Below, one piece after another: positions 1-6,307 of a stretch of DNA of 13,518 nucleotides. This DNA is from Candidatus Latescibacterota bacterium (lineage in GTDB: Bacteria; Latescibacterota; UBA2968; GCA-2709665). Each line of letters starts with the position of its first letter. The first letter of the stretch is position 1. Under the pieces are notes generated by a model. The model saw only the letters and a program-made list of their open reading frames with translations, ran no database searches and was not told the origin of the DNA. The position numbers and the translations under genes are program-made. Location: NCBI GenBank assembly GCA_030746455.1, contig JASLMQ010000162.1, positions 1 to 13,518 on the forward strand, given 5' to 3'.

Positions 1-149
1 TGTCGGACCTGCGGCTGAAGAAGATCGACGATGCGGACCAGCTTTTACTTAAGGTCCCGATCCTCGAGAAGCTCTACCTGATGGAGAAGCCCGAGGAGCT
101 CATCGCCGCGGAGCGCGCCGAGCCCGAGCCCACCACAGTTGGGAGCTGA
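1..149 (+). CDS. C-terminal end of an unrecognised protein (5' truncated)
   Basis: An open frame enters from the left edge (first full codon at position 3) and stops at TGA 147-149, giving 48 residues. The visible tail is rich in charged residues and leucine (DLRLKKIDDADQLLLKV..., then LEKLYLMEKPEEL) and ends in a Glu/Pro/Thr-rich stretch, so it could finish in a helix followed by a disordered tail. I do not recognise the family. It is on the same strand as the following cluster but is separated from it by a 207-bp repeat-bearing spacer, so membership in the same transcript is uncertain. Confidence 0.55.
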   Translation, partial: SDLRLKKIDDADQLLLKVPILEKLYLMEKPEELIAAERAEPEPTTVGS

Positions 150-185
150 CCCGTATAGCAGAAGTATCCCAGTACGAAGTCGTGC

Positions 186-274
186 CTCCCTCCCCCCTTT
201 GCTCGCAGCGCCTTCCCTCCGTAGCCGGTTCTCCGGCGACGGGGGGTGCTGCGAGGAAGGGGGGGTAGGGGGGG
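186..274. repeat. Imperfect GC-rich inverted repeat in the 150-356 spacer
   Basis: The two halves pair as follows: GCCGG (224-228) with CCGGC (233-237) around a 4-nt loop; CCGT (219-222) with ACGG (239-242); CTCGCAGC (202-209) with GCTGCGAG (248-255); and the C-run plus TT at 192-199 with the AA plus G-run at 257-264. It sits between the partial first gene and the uxuA-like gene. It could end transcription of the former, but there is no T-tract, so a dispersed palindromic repeat is the better reading. Upstream-extended reading frames through it are artefacts. The rest of the spacer shows no convincing promoter. Confidence 0.6.
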
Positions 275-344
275 ATCAGCGGCTTCGCGGAATCGACATC
301 GTGCCGCCGCACTACGCAATCTCTGTCTTCCCGCTCTCTTCTCT

Positions 345-349
345 GGAGG
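345..349 (+). promoter_or_regulatory. Ribosome binding site fixing the GTG start of the uxuA-like gene
   Basis: GGAGG lies 7 nt before GTG 357-359. The frame stays open to an ATG at 246, but that would add 37 residues of Gly/Arg-rich sequence encoded by the inverted repeat. This site and the start of family-like sequence (NLALVLRPLNEERMKLATQIG) favour 357. Confidence 0.75.
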
Positions 350-356
350 CTTTCTC

Positions 357-1316
357 GTGAATCTCGCTCTCGTCTTGCGTCCGCTCAACGAAGAACGGAT
401 GAAACTTGCCACTCAGATCGGCATCACCGACATCGTCACCACCCTTCCCGGGGATGACCGGGACGGTCCGGTCTGGGACTACCTCGCCATTGTCCGCCAT
501 CGGAAGCGGATCGAGGACGCCGGCCTGCGCTGGTCCGTCGTCGAGTCCGTTCCCATCTCCGATCGCATCAAGCTCGGCCTGGACGGCCGTGATGAGGACA
601 TCGACCACTACTGTAAGACCGTGCGCAACCTGGGCGCCGCCGGCATTCGCGTGATGTGCTACAACTGGATGGCCGTCTTCAACTGGATGCGCACCTCGGT
701 CTCCACGCGCAGCCGGGGCGGCGCCCTTGCCACCAGCTACGACAACAGCCTGATGGAGAACGCGCCGCTCACGGAGCACGGCGAGGTCTCCGAGGACCTG
801 CTCTGGGACACCCTTCAGTACTTCCTCGAGCGCGTCATCCCCGTGGCCGAGGAGGCCGGCGTCAAACAGGGCATGCACCCCGATGATCCGCCGCTCTCGC
901 CGATCCGTGGGATCTCCCGCATCATGACCAATGTCGATGCCTATGAGCGGCTGTTCGATCTCGTGCCCAGCGAGGTCAACGGTGTGACCTTCTGCCAGGG
1001 CAACTTCGCCGCCATGGGTGTGGACGTGCCCAACACCATTCGATCCTTCGGCAAGCGCAACAAGATCTTCTTCGCCCACTACCGCGACATCAAGGGCGCG
1101 GTGCCGTCCTTCGTTGAGGCCTTCCACGACGACGGTGACACGGACATGGCCGAGTGCATGCGGGCCTATCGCGATGTCGGCTTCGAGGGACCCATTCGTC
1201 CCGACCACGTCCCCACGCTCGAGGGCGAGCCGAACGATCCGCCGGGCTACACGCTGATGGGAAGGCTCTTCGCAGTTGGCTATATGAAGGGCGTGCTGGA
1301 TGGGATTGATGGTTGA
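357..1316 (+). CDS. uxuA: Mannonate dehydratase family protein (UxuA/ManD-like)
   Basis: A 319-residue TIM-barrel enzyme, by family a cytosolic, Mn-dependent dehydratase that converts D-mannonate to 2-keto-3-deoxygluconate in hexuronate breakdown. Visible family signatures are HPDDPP (His174), TFCQGNF (Cys213), HYRDIKG (His241), FHDDGDTDM (257-264) and GPIRPDHVPTLEGE (Asp283, His284), then GYTLMGRLFAVGYMKG near the end. His174, Cys213, His241 and Asp283 match the known metal-ligand set of the family, and His284 and Tyr298 sit where catalytic residues are expected, so it should be active. It is shorter than the roughly 390-residue E. coli UxuA. No uxaC, kdgK or kdgA lies nearby, so a different sugar-acid substrate is possible. 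It starts at GTG after a good GGAGG. It is the first gene of the seven-gene + strand cluster and is followed by a 159-bp spacer with a hairpin. Confidence 0.92.
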   Translation: MNLALVLRPLNEERMKLATQIGITDIVTTLPGDDRDGPVWDYLAIVRHRKRIEDAGLRWSVVESVPISDRIKLGLDGRDEDIDHYCKTVRNLGAAGIRVMCYNWMAVFNWMRTSVSTRSRGGALATSYDNSLMENAPLTEHGEVSEDLLWDTLQYFLERVIPVAEEAGVKQGMHPDDPPLSPIRGISRIMTNVDAYERLFDLVPSEVNGVTFCQGNFAAMGVDVPNTIRSFGKRNKIFFAHYRDIKGAVPSFVEAFHDDGDTDMAECMRAYRDVGFEGPIRPDHVPTLEGEPNDPPGYTLMGRLFAVGYMKGVLDGIDG

Positions 1317-1367
1317 GATCCATAGTGCGAAGGTAGGAAAACGTAACCACACCGTCCATCCCGAGTG

Positions 1368-1398
1368 CCCTCCGAAGCGGGGAATCCGCGAAGGAGGG
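1368..1398. repeat. Hairpin with symmetric GAA/GAA internal loop, in the 1317-1475 spacer
   Basis: CCCTCC (1368-1373) pairs with GGAGGG (1393-1398). GCGG (1377-1380) pairs with CCGC (1386-1389) around a 5-nt loop. Between the two stems GAA (1374-1376) faces GAA (1390-1392). No T-run follows. An open frame from GTG 1365 runs through it into the next gene, but the added residues look non-coding. Confidence 0.65.
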
Positions 1399-1475
1399 TG
1401 TATCGAGGGAAGGTCATCACGAGGCGCTGGTGGCGCACGTCTGCTCCAGCTCTGCAGAATGGCCTAGGATACCCC

Positions 1476-2627
1476 ATGACCTCACGCGAACGCCTCCTCG
1501 CCGCAGCCCGGCGCGAATCCGTCGACACCATCCCGATCGCGCCCCGCCTCGGCCACGCCGCGACCGTCCACGTCGGCAGTCCCTCGAACCAGAACGCCAT
1601 CCGCCTCAAGCAGGTCTACGACTACGACCCGTTCCTCGAGGTCCACGGCAACGTCTACCCCTTCAACACGCCCTACGAGACCTTTCGCTACGCGCCGAAC
1701 GTGGACGTTACTCTCGATTCGGTGGACCAGGGACCCACCCGCGTCGTCACCCGTCGCATTCGGACGCCCGACGGCGAGCTCACCGACCGGATTCGGGTTG
1801 CCAACCCGGGGCGGACCGAATACGGGACGGGTCCCAATCCCCTCTGGGAAGAGCACATGGTCAAGGGCCCGGAGGATCTGCCCAAGCTCCGACACCTGAT
1901 GCCCGGTGTGAACCGGGGCCAGGCGAACGAGTTCCACGGTTGGGAGGCCGCTCTGGCAGATGGCGGTGTCACACGATGCGCCATCTGGGGGCCCATCGAC
2001 AACCAGGTGGGCCGCGTCATCTCGGTCGAGGACCTGATGGTGGCCTATCTCCAGGACCGGGAGTTCGCCACGGAGCTCGTGGGCATGTTCTGGAGCCAGA
2101 TCATGTCCCAGACGAAGGCGATGCTCGAGGAAGACGTACGCTTCATCCGTACCCCCTGGTACTGGTCGTCGCTCTCGACCGGCTGGTCGCCCCGGATCTT
2201 CCGGGAATGGTTCCTCCCGATGATCGCCGAGCAGGTCGAGCTGATCCACAGCTACGGCGCCCTGGTCGACTACTACGACGACGGCAAGTGCATGGACATT
2301 CTACCCTTCATGGCCGAAGCCGGTGTGGACATCTTCGAGACCTGCACGCCGCCACCGGTTGGGGACTTCGACCTGGCCGAAGCCAAGCGGCTCTATGGCG
2401 ACCGGATGACCTTCCTCGGCTACGTCGACCTCATCTACGTCCTCCAGATGGGCACGGTGGAAGACGTCCGCCGCACGATTCAGGAGGCCTGCGAGATCGG
2501 CGGCGCGGGCGGCGGCTTCATCCTGGGCACCAGTGACTCCATGCGCGAAGGCACGCCGATCGAGAACATCGACGCCTACTTCCGCTACGGCCGCGAGTAC
2601 GGCCGCCCCATCGGAGCGAGAGGATGA
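1476..2627 (+). CDS. Uroporphyrinogen decarboxylase (URO-D)-family protein, methyltransferase-like
   Basis: 383 residues with the URO-D/MtaA-type barrel layout: N-terminal MTSRERLLAAARRE, a central TRCAIWGPIDNQVGR segment, then HSYGALVDYYDDGKCMDILPF (258-278), EAGVDIFETCTPPPVGDFDLAEAK (281-304), GDRMTFLGYVDLIYVL and the family-typical end GGFILGTSDSMREGTPIENI (347-365). In this superfamily some members decarboxylate uroporphyrinogen, while many others are corrinoid-linked methyltransferases. The heme enzyme is unlikely here because no heme genes are near. The usual FHSDG-type motif reads YYDDGKC, and Cys272 and Cys290 are possible metal ligands. No corrinoid-binding protein or activator is encoded in the window, so a methyltransferase role is inference. 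ATG 1476 is chosen because AGGA (1466-1469) precedes it at 6 nt; the longer frame from 1365 covers a repeat. Confidence 0.85.
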   Translation: MTSRERLLAAARRESVDTIPIAPRLGHAATVHVGSPSNQNAIRLKQVYDYDPFLEVHGNVYPFNTPYETFRYAPNVDVTLDSVDQGPTRVVTRRIRTPDGELTDRIRVANPGRTEYGTGPNPLWEEHMVKGPEDLPKLRHLMPGVNRGQANEFHGWEAALADGGVTRCAIWGPIDNQVGRVISVEDLMVAYLQDREFATELVGMFWSQIMSQTKAMLEEDVRFIRTPWYWSSLSTGWSPRIFREWFLPMIAEQVELIHSYGALVDYYDDGKCMDILPFMAEAGVDIFETCTPPPVGDFDLAEAKRLYGDRMTFLGYVDLIYVLQMGTVEDVRRTIQEACEIGGAGGGFILGTSDSMREGTPIENIDAYFRYGREYGRPIGARG

Positions 2628-2652
2628 ATCCCCTCGCTGGAGAAGCAGGAAG

Positions 2653-2686
2653 GCCCGACGAGCGGGGCTAGCACCCAGCCCGACGA
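2653..2686 (+). repeat. 9-bp direct repeat enclosing a small hairpin, in the 2628-2781 spacer
   Basis: GCCCGACGA occurs at 2653-2661 and 2678-2686 (25-bp spacing). Within it GGGCT (2665-2669) can pair with AGCCC (2677-2681). This is the left part of the repeat-filled spacer before the nitrilase gene. Confidence 0.5.
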
Positions 2687-2707
2687 AGGAGGGGTTTGTA
2701 GTCCAGA

Positions 2708-2729
2708 GCGCGGGGGTTCAGCCCCGCGC
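2708..2729. repeat. Perfect 8-bp-arm hairpin before the nitrilase gene
   Basis: GCGCGGGG (2708-2715) and CCCCGCGC (2722-2729) are exact reverse complements around the 6-nt loop GTTCAG. There is no following T-run. It ends about 50 nt before the nitrilase start, so as RNA it would lie in the leader. CCTCACCCC at 2742-2750 is the reverse complement of the end motif of the elements at 8594 and 12428. Confidence 0.75.
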
Positions 2730-2781
2730 GTCGCGTGACAACCTCACCCCATCCCTTCCCGCAGACCAGAGGATCATAGCC

Positions 2782-3753
2782 ATGGAAGACATCCACATCG
2801 GCGCCGCCCAGTTCGAGGCCCGGGATGCCGACAAGGACTACAACCTCTCCCGCATCGAAGCCCTCGCGGCCCGGGCCGTCGCAGAGGGCGCCGAGATCGT
2901 AGCCTTCCACGAGTGCTCGATTCCCGGGTACACCTTCCTCCAGACGCTCTCACGAAGCCGCCTTGCCGATCTTGCGGAGCCTGTGCCGGGTGGACCGTCG
3001 ACCGATCGCCTGATCGACATCGCCCGCAAGCGCGGCGTGCCCGTTCTCGCCGGCCTCGTGGAGATCGAGGGTGACACGCTCTACAACACCTACGTCGCGG
3101 TGACCCCCGATGGGTTCGTCGCCAAACACCGCAAGCTCCACGCCTTCATCAGCCAGTTCATCGCGTCGGGGAGCGACTACACCGTCTTCGACCTCTGCGG
3201 CTGCAAGGTCGGCATCCTCATCTGCTACGACAACAACCTGCCCGAGAACGTTCGCATCACCGCGATGATGGGCGCCGAAATCGTCTTCATGCCTCACGTC
3301 ACCTGCGGATTGGACTCGGTGATGCCCGGGCGGGGAAAGATCGACCCCGCAATCTGGGAGAACCGTCACCGCGACCCCGTCCGGTGCCGCCAGGAGTTCC
3401 TGGGTCCCAAGGGCCGGGGATGGCTGATGCGCTGGCTGCCCACCCGCGCCTATGAGAACGGCGTCTACGCCGTCTACACCAACCCCATCGGCGTGGACCA
3501 CGACACGATCAAGAACGGCAACGCCATGATCATCGACCCCTTCGGCGAGATCCTGGTCGAGTCCAACGCCCTGGAGGACGACGTCGTCGTCGGCCTCCTC
3601 ACCGCCGAGAAGATCCCGGTGTCCTCGGGATATCGCTACCTTCGCGCACGCCGCCCCGAGCTCTACGGGAAGATGGTCGAGCCATTGCCGAAGAATTGGG
3701 AGGGCGGCACACACCCGGGATGGAAACTCGAAGATCCCGATCAGGAGGCCTGA
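2782..3753 (+). CDS. Nitrilase-superfamily carbon-nitrogen hydrolase
   Basis: 323 residues of the Glu-Lys-Cys hydrolase fold, which splits amides, carbamoyl compounds or nitriles in the cytosol. The triad is visible: Glu44 in AFHECSIPGY, Lys118 in AKHRKLH and Cys148 in ILICYDNNLPE. A block at 178-215 (SVMPGRGKIDPAIWENRHRD, then PVRCRQEFLGPKGRG) and the tail GYRYLRARRPELYGKM (283-298) resemble a distinct nitrilase-like branch that I recognise but cannot tie to a substrate. The start at ATG 2782 is set by AGAGGA at 2768-2773. The frame is open far upstream, to 2533 inside the preceding gene, but that part reads as spacer. Its stop TGA 3751-3753 shares its last base with the next ATG, so it is translationally coupled to two amidohydrolases. 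Together these could successively open C-N bonds of one compound; this is inference. Confidence 0.92.
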   Translation: MEDIHIGAAQFEARDADKDYNLSRIEALAARAVAEGAEIVAFHECSIPGYTFLQTLSRSRLADLAEPVPGGPSTDRLIDIARKRGVPVLAGLVEIEGDTLYNTYVAVTPDGFVAKHRKLHAFISQFIASGSDYTVFDLCGCKVGILICYDNNLPENVRITAMMGAEIVFMPHVTCGLDSVMPGRGKIDPAIWENRHRDPVRCRQEFLGPKGRGWLMRWLPTRAYENGVYAVYTNPIGVDHDTIKNGNAMIIDPFGEILVESNALEDDVVVGLLTAEKIPVSSGYRYLRARRPELYGKMVEPLPKNWEGGTHPGWKLEDPDQEA

Positions 3754-4511
3754 TGGGTGCGAGAAACGACATCCACGCCGTGGATGCCCACGTGTATCTG
3801 GGCGAGGGTCAGCACCTTCGTCTCTCGTTGGACGACCTGCTCGCCCAGATGGACGAGGCTCGTATCGAGAGGGCCGTAGTCAGCCCTGTGGACCGCCTCC
3901 TTGCGGTGCACAATCGCGAGGGGAACGATCTGGTGCTGTCCGCGGTGCGCGCGTACGGTGATCGGCTTGCGGGGTGGGCCACAGCGAATCCGTGGTTCGG
4001 CGATGCCGCTGTGGAGGAGGTGCGTCGGGCGCTCGGCGAGGGGCTATCCGGCCTGGCCATCAACTCCATATACCAGGGATTCCGGCTGAGCGACCACGTG
4101 GTCGACTCCATACTGGAAGTCGCTGCCGATCTCGACGTCCCGGTCTACGCACACACGGGAACGGCGGGCCAGGCCGAGCCGTTCCACGTCGTTGATCTCG
4201 CCCTCCGCTTCCCCTCGGTGAACTTCATCGTGGGACACGCGGGATCCAGCGACTATGGCGAGGACGCCGTGCGTGCCCTCGAGTTCGCGCCCAACGTCTG
4301 GCTGGAGACCTCGCGGAACGGGCCGGCGAACTTCGGGCTCTGGCAAGTCAAGGACTGCGTATCCAGAGTGGTCTTCGGAAGCAGCGTGCCCGAGTACATA
4401 CCCGCCATCGAAATCCAGACCTTGTGTGACATATTCACCGAAAGCCGGGATCGGCAGGCCATCTTCCGGGACAACATCCACGACGTCTTCAAGGGGAGGC
4501 TGGGACGATGA
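3753..4511 (+). CDS. Amidohydrolase-2 family protein with altered active-site residues
   Basis: 252 residues of the short TIM-barrel amidohydrolase-2 type (ACMSD-like superfamily). The N-terminal motif reads VDAHVYLG: Asp11 and His13 are present, but the second His of HxH is Tyr15. Later positions VYAHTG (His134) and FIVGHAGSSD (His162) are conserved. The late FGSD motif, whose Asp is normally a metal or catalytic residue, reads FGSS (Ser211). Two of the usual residues are therefore missing, which suggests altered metal binding, a changed reaction, or a non-catalytic partner. The start ATG 3753 overlaps the upstream TGA (TGATG), with AGGAGG at 3743-3748. Its stop overlaps the next, intact amidohydrolase (ATGA). 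Equal expression of a degenerate and an intact copy fits a hetero-oligomer, but that is speculation. Confidence 0.85.
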   Translation: MGARNDIHAVDAHVYLGEGQHLRLSLDDLLAQMDEARIERAVVSPVDRLLAVHNREGNDLVLSAVRAYGDRLAGWATANPWFGDAAVEEVRRALGEGLSGLAINSIYQGFRLSDHVVDSILEVAADLDVPVYAHTGTAGQAEPFHVVDLALRFPSVNFIVGHAGSSDYGEDAVRALEFAPNVWLETSRNGPANFGLWQVKDCVSRVVFGSSVPEYIPAIEIQTLCDIFTESRDRQAIFRDNIHDVFKGRLGR

Positions 4512-5335
4512 TCGTGGACAGCCACACGCACATGCGCGCCCCCATCCAGGGGCTGGAGGCAGGAGGACGCAGGAACATCTACGGCGTTCTGGACCTGGGC
4601 ATCGAGGCCTACCTGAAGGCCTTCGATGAGGTTGGCGTGGACGCCTGTTGGGTGTTTCCCTTGGAGAGTTTCCGAACCGACTCCCTCGCACTCGCCGAGA
4701 TCGAGGGCCTCGCAGCCGCGTGCAGGCCCTACCCCCACCGGCTGTTCCCGTTCGTCTCCGTGAACCCGGCGTGGCCGGAGGTCTCGATCCGGGAAACGGT
4801 CGAGCACGCCGTGCGCGACCTGCAGGTCCACGGGCTGAAGTTCGTGCCCATCTGTCAGGGCGTCTCGCTGGCGAACCCGGGCATGGACGTGGTGGCCGAG
4901 GTCGCGTCCCGGCTGAACGTGCCCGTGTTCCTCCACGACGGGTCGCCCGAGTACTGCAGCGCGATTCAGGTAGCCTACTACGCGCGGAAGTACCCGGACC
5001 TGCGCGTGGTCAGCGGCCACGGCGGCCTGCGCGAATACTGGCCGGATCATATCGACGCGGTGAAGGAGCTGCCGAACCTGTACATTTGCCTGAGCGGCCC
5101 GACGCAATGGGGTATCCAGACGCTCTACGATGAGCTCGGACCGGACCGGCTTATGTTCGGTAGCGACGGCGGCATCGGCAGTCCGGTCATCACCGCCGCC
5201 TATCTAAGACGCATCGATCGTCTCCAGGCACCCGAAGAAGACAAGCGCAAGATCCTCGGCACCAACGCCATGCGCTTCCTCTTTGGAGATGATTGGGAGA
5301 AGGCCCTGGAGACAAGGTCTGCCGCGCAGCCTTAG
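4508..5335 (+). CDS. Amidohydrolase-2 family metal-dependent hydrolase (intact motifs)
   Basis: 275 residues with the full set of amidohydrolase-2 motifs: MIVDSHTHMR (Asp4, His6, His8), VPVFLHDGSPEYC (His143), RVVSGHGGLREYW (His171), RLMFGSDGGIG (Asp220) and the closing ILGTNAMRFLFG. Family members are cytosolic zinc- or manganese-dependent hydrolases, lactonases or decarboxylases, so the exact reaction cannot be named. ATG 4508 overlaps the stop of the preceding, degenerate amidohydrolase by four bases (ATGA). GGGGAGG at 4493-4499 gives an 8-nt spacing. The shared fold and adjacency suggest an old tandem duplication that has diverged strongly. The next gene follows after 58 bp. Confidence 0.92.
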   Translation: MIVDSHTHMRAPIQGLEAGGRRNIYGVLDLGIEAYLKAFDEVGVDACWVFPLESFRTDSLALAEIEGLAAACRPYPHRLFPFVSVNPAWPEVSIRETVEHAVRDLQVHGLKFVPICQGVSLANPGMDVVAEVASRLNVPVFLHDGSPEYCSAIQVAYYARKYPDLRVVSGHGGLREYWPDHIDAVKELPNLYICLSGPTQWGIQTLYDELGPDRLMFGSDGGIGSPVITAAYLRRIDRLQAPEEDKRKILGTNAMRFLFGDDWEKALETRSAAQP

Positions 5336-5393
5336 ATGCTTCTGCCTTCTGCCGGCATTGAGAAACCAAGCGATCAACTCAAAGGAGCTACGA

Positions 5394-6257
5394 ATGGCTG
5401 AGCCATTGCGACTAGTATCAATAGGCGCCCACCCTGCCGACGTATTCGACCAATCCGGCGGAACCATGGCCCACCACGCCGCCCGGGGGGACCATGTCAG
5501 CGCCGTGGTGCTCACCCACGGTGCGCGCGTCCACGACCAGGTTATAAGCGACTCCATGTTCCATCGCGACGAGGTCCCGGAGGGGTCCGAGTTGGAGGCG
5601 GTGATGCGCGAGCGCTCCGATGTCAAGGCCGACGAGGTGCGTAGGGCGTGCAAGATCCTCGGCGTCGAAGACATACATTTCTTCGGCGCGGACGACGCCG
5701 TCCTCTTGGTCGAGGACGACACGGTGAGGCGTCTGGCCAGCCTCCTGCGCGAGATCCGTCCGGACATCATCCTCACCCATTTCCCCAAGGAGGGCGATGG
5801 GCTCACCGGGGCACACGCCGTCACGGGCCAGATCGTCATGCGCGCCGTCGCCCTCGCCTCCAGCGTGGATCCCGGAGACCGCCGCCCCCCGCGCCGCGTG
5901 GCCCAGGTTTTCTACTTCGGTTCCGGCGCCGCCTCCATACCGCGGAACGTGTGGGAGTCGCGAGGCGGCTACTACAACGACGTCTTCGTCGACATCACCG
6001 ACGTGGTCGAGAAGAAACTGGCCGCGTTGGACTGCCTGGTCAGCCAGGGATATGGCGGATCCTACGCTCGCAAGCGCATCGAGACGAGTGATGGGGCCTT
6101 CGGTTCCAGGGCGCGGTGTGCCTATGCGGAGGGATTCATCAAGCTAAACGCCGAGACCCACTACCACCTGCCCCTCACCGACCACGCGTTCAAGGTCTCT
6201 CGCTCCTCCGACCACGAGATCATGGCTATGTATTCCCATCGCATACCGGTCGACTGA
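5394..6257 (+). CDS. PIG-L (LmbE-like) family deacetylase with HPAD motif
   Basis: 287 residues with the PIG-L/LmbE Rossmann-like fold, a family of zinc-dependent N-deacetylases acting on N-acetylglucosaminyl compounds such as bacillithiol, mycothiol and GPI precursors. The opening motif is VSIGAHPADVFDQSGGT: metal ligands His13 and Asp16 are present, but the first Asp of HPDD, the general base in MshB, is Ala15. The third ligand is probably His141 in GAHAVTGQIV. DGLTGAHAVTG resembles the usual DHxxTG region. The centre has IRPDIILTHFP (121-131). ATG 5394 follows AAGGAG (5382-5387) by 6 nt; the frame is open back to 5283 inside the upstream gene, without support. Loss of the general base means the protein may catalyse a different hydrolysis, or supply the base from elsewhere. 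Confidence 0.88.
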   Translation: MAEPLRLVSIGAHPADVFDQSGGTMAHHAARGDHVSAVVLTHGARVHDQVISDSMFHRDEVPEGSELEAVMRERSDVKADEVRRACKILGVEDIHFFGADDAVLLVEDDTVRRLASLLREIRPDIILTHFPKEGDGLTGAHAVTGQIVMRAVALASSVDPGDRRPPRRVAQVFYFGSGAASIPRNVWESRGGYYNDVFVDITDVVEKKLAALDCLVSQGYGGSYARKRIETSDGAFGSRARCAYAEGFIKLNAETHYHLPLTDHAFKVSRSSDHEIMAMYSHRIPVD

Positions 6258-6296
6258 CCCACCGCCGCGTGCCGGATAGGTCGGCGCTGAATCACT

Positions 6297-6300
6297 GGAG
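6297..6300 (+). promoter_or_regulatory. Ribosome binding site fixing the GTG start of the membrane protein
   Basis: GGAG lies 7 nt before GTG 6308-6310. The frame is open from 6116, but that would add 64 residues overlapping the deacetylase gene and lacking family-like sequence. The site decides for GTG 6308. Confidence 0.65.
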
Positions 6301-6307
6301 TTCTCTG

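Noticed and set aside
246..356. Upstream extension of the uxuA-like protein
   Set aside because: The extra 37 residues are encoded by the inverted repeat; GTG 357 has a well-placed GGAGG.
312..1352. 346-residue open frame antisense to the uxuA-like gene
   Set aside because: The + strand frame has clear family motifs; the antisense frame is Gly/Asp/Val-rich mirror sequence typical of high-GC codon bias, with no recognisable domain.
2628..2781. Cobalamin or other riboswitch before the nitrilase
   Set aside because: Only simple hairpins are seen; no conserved B12-box-like or other aptamer core was recognised.
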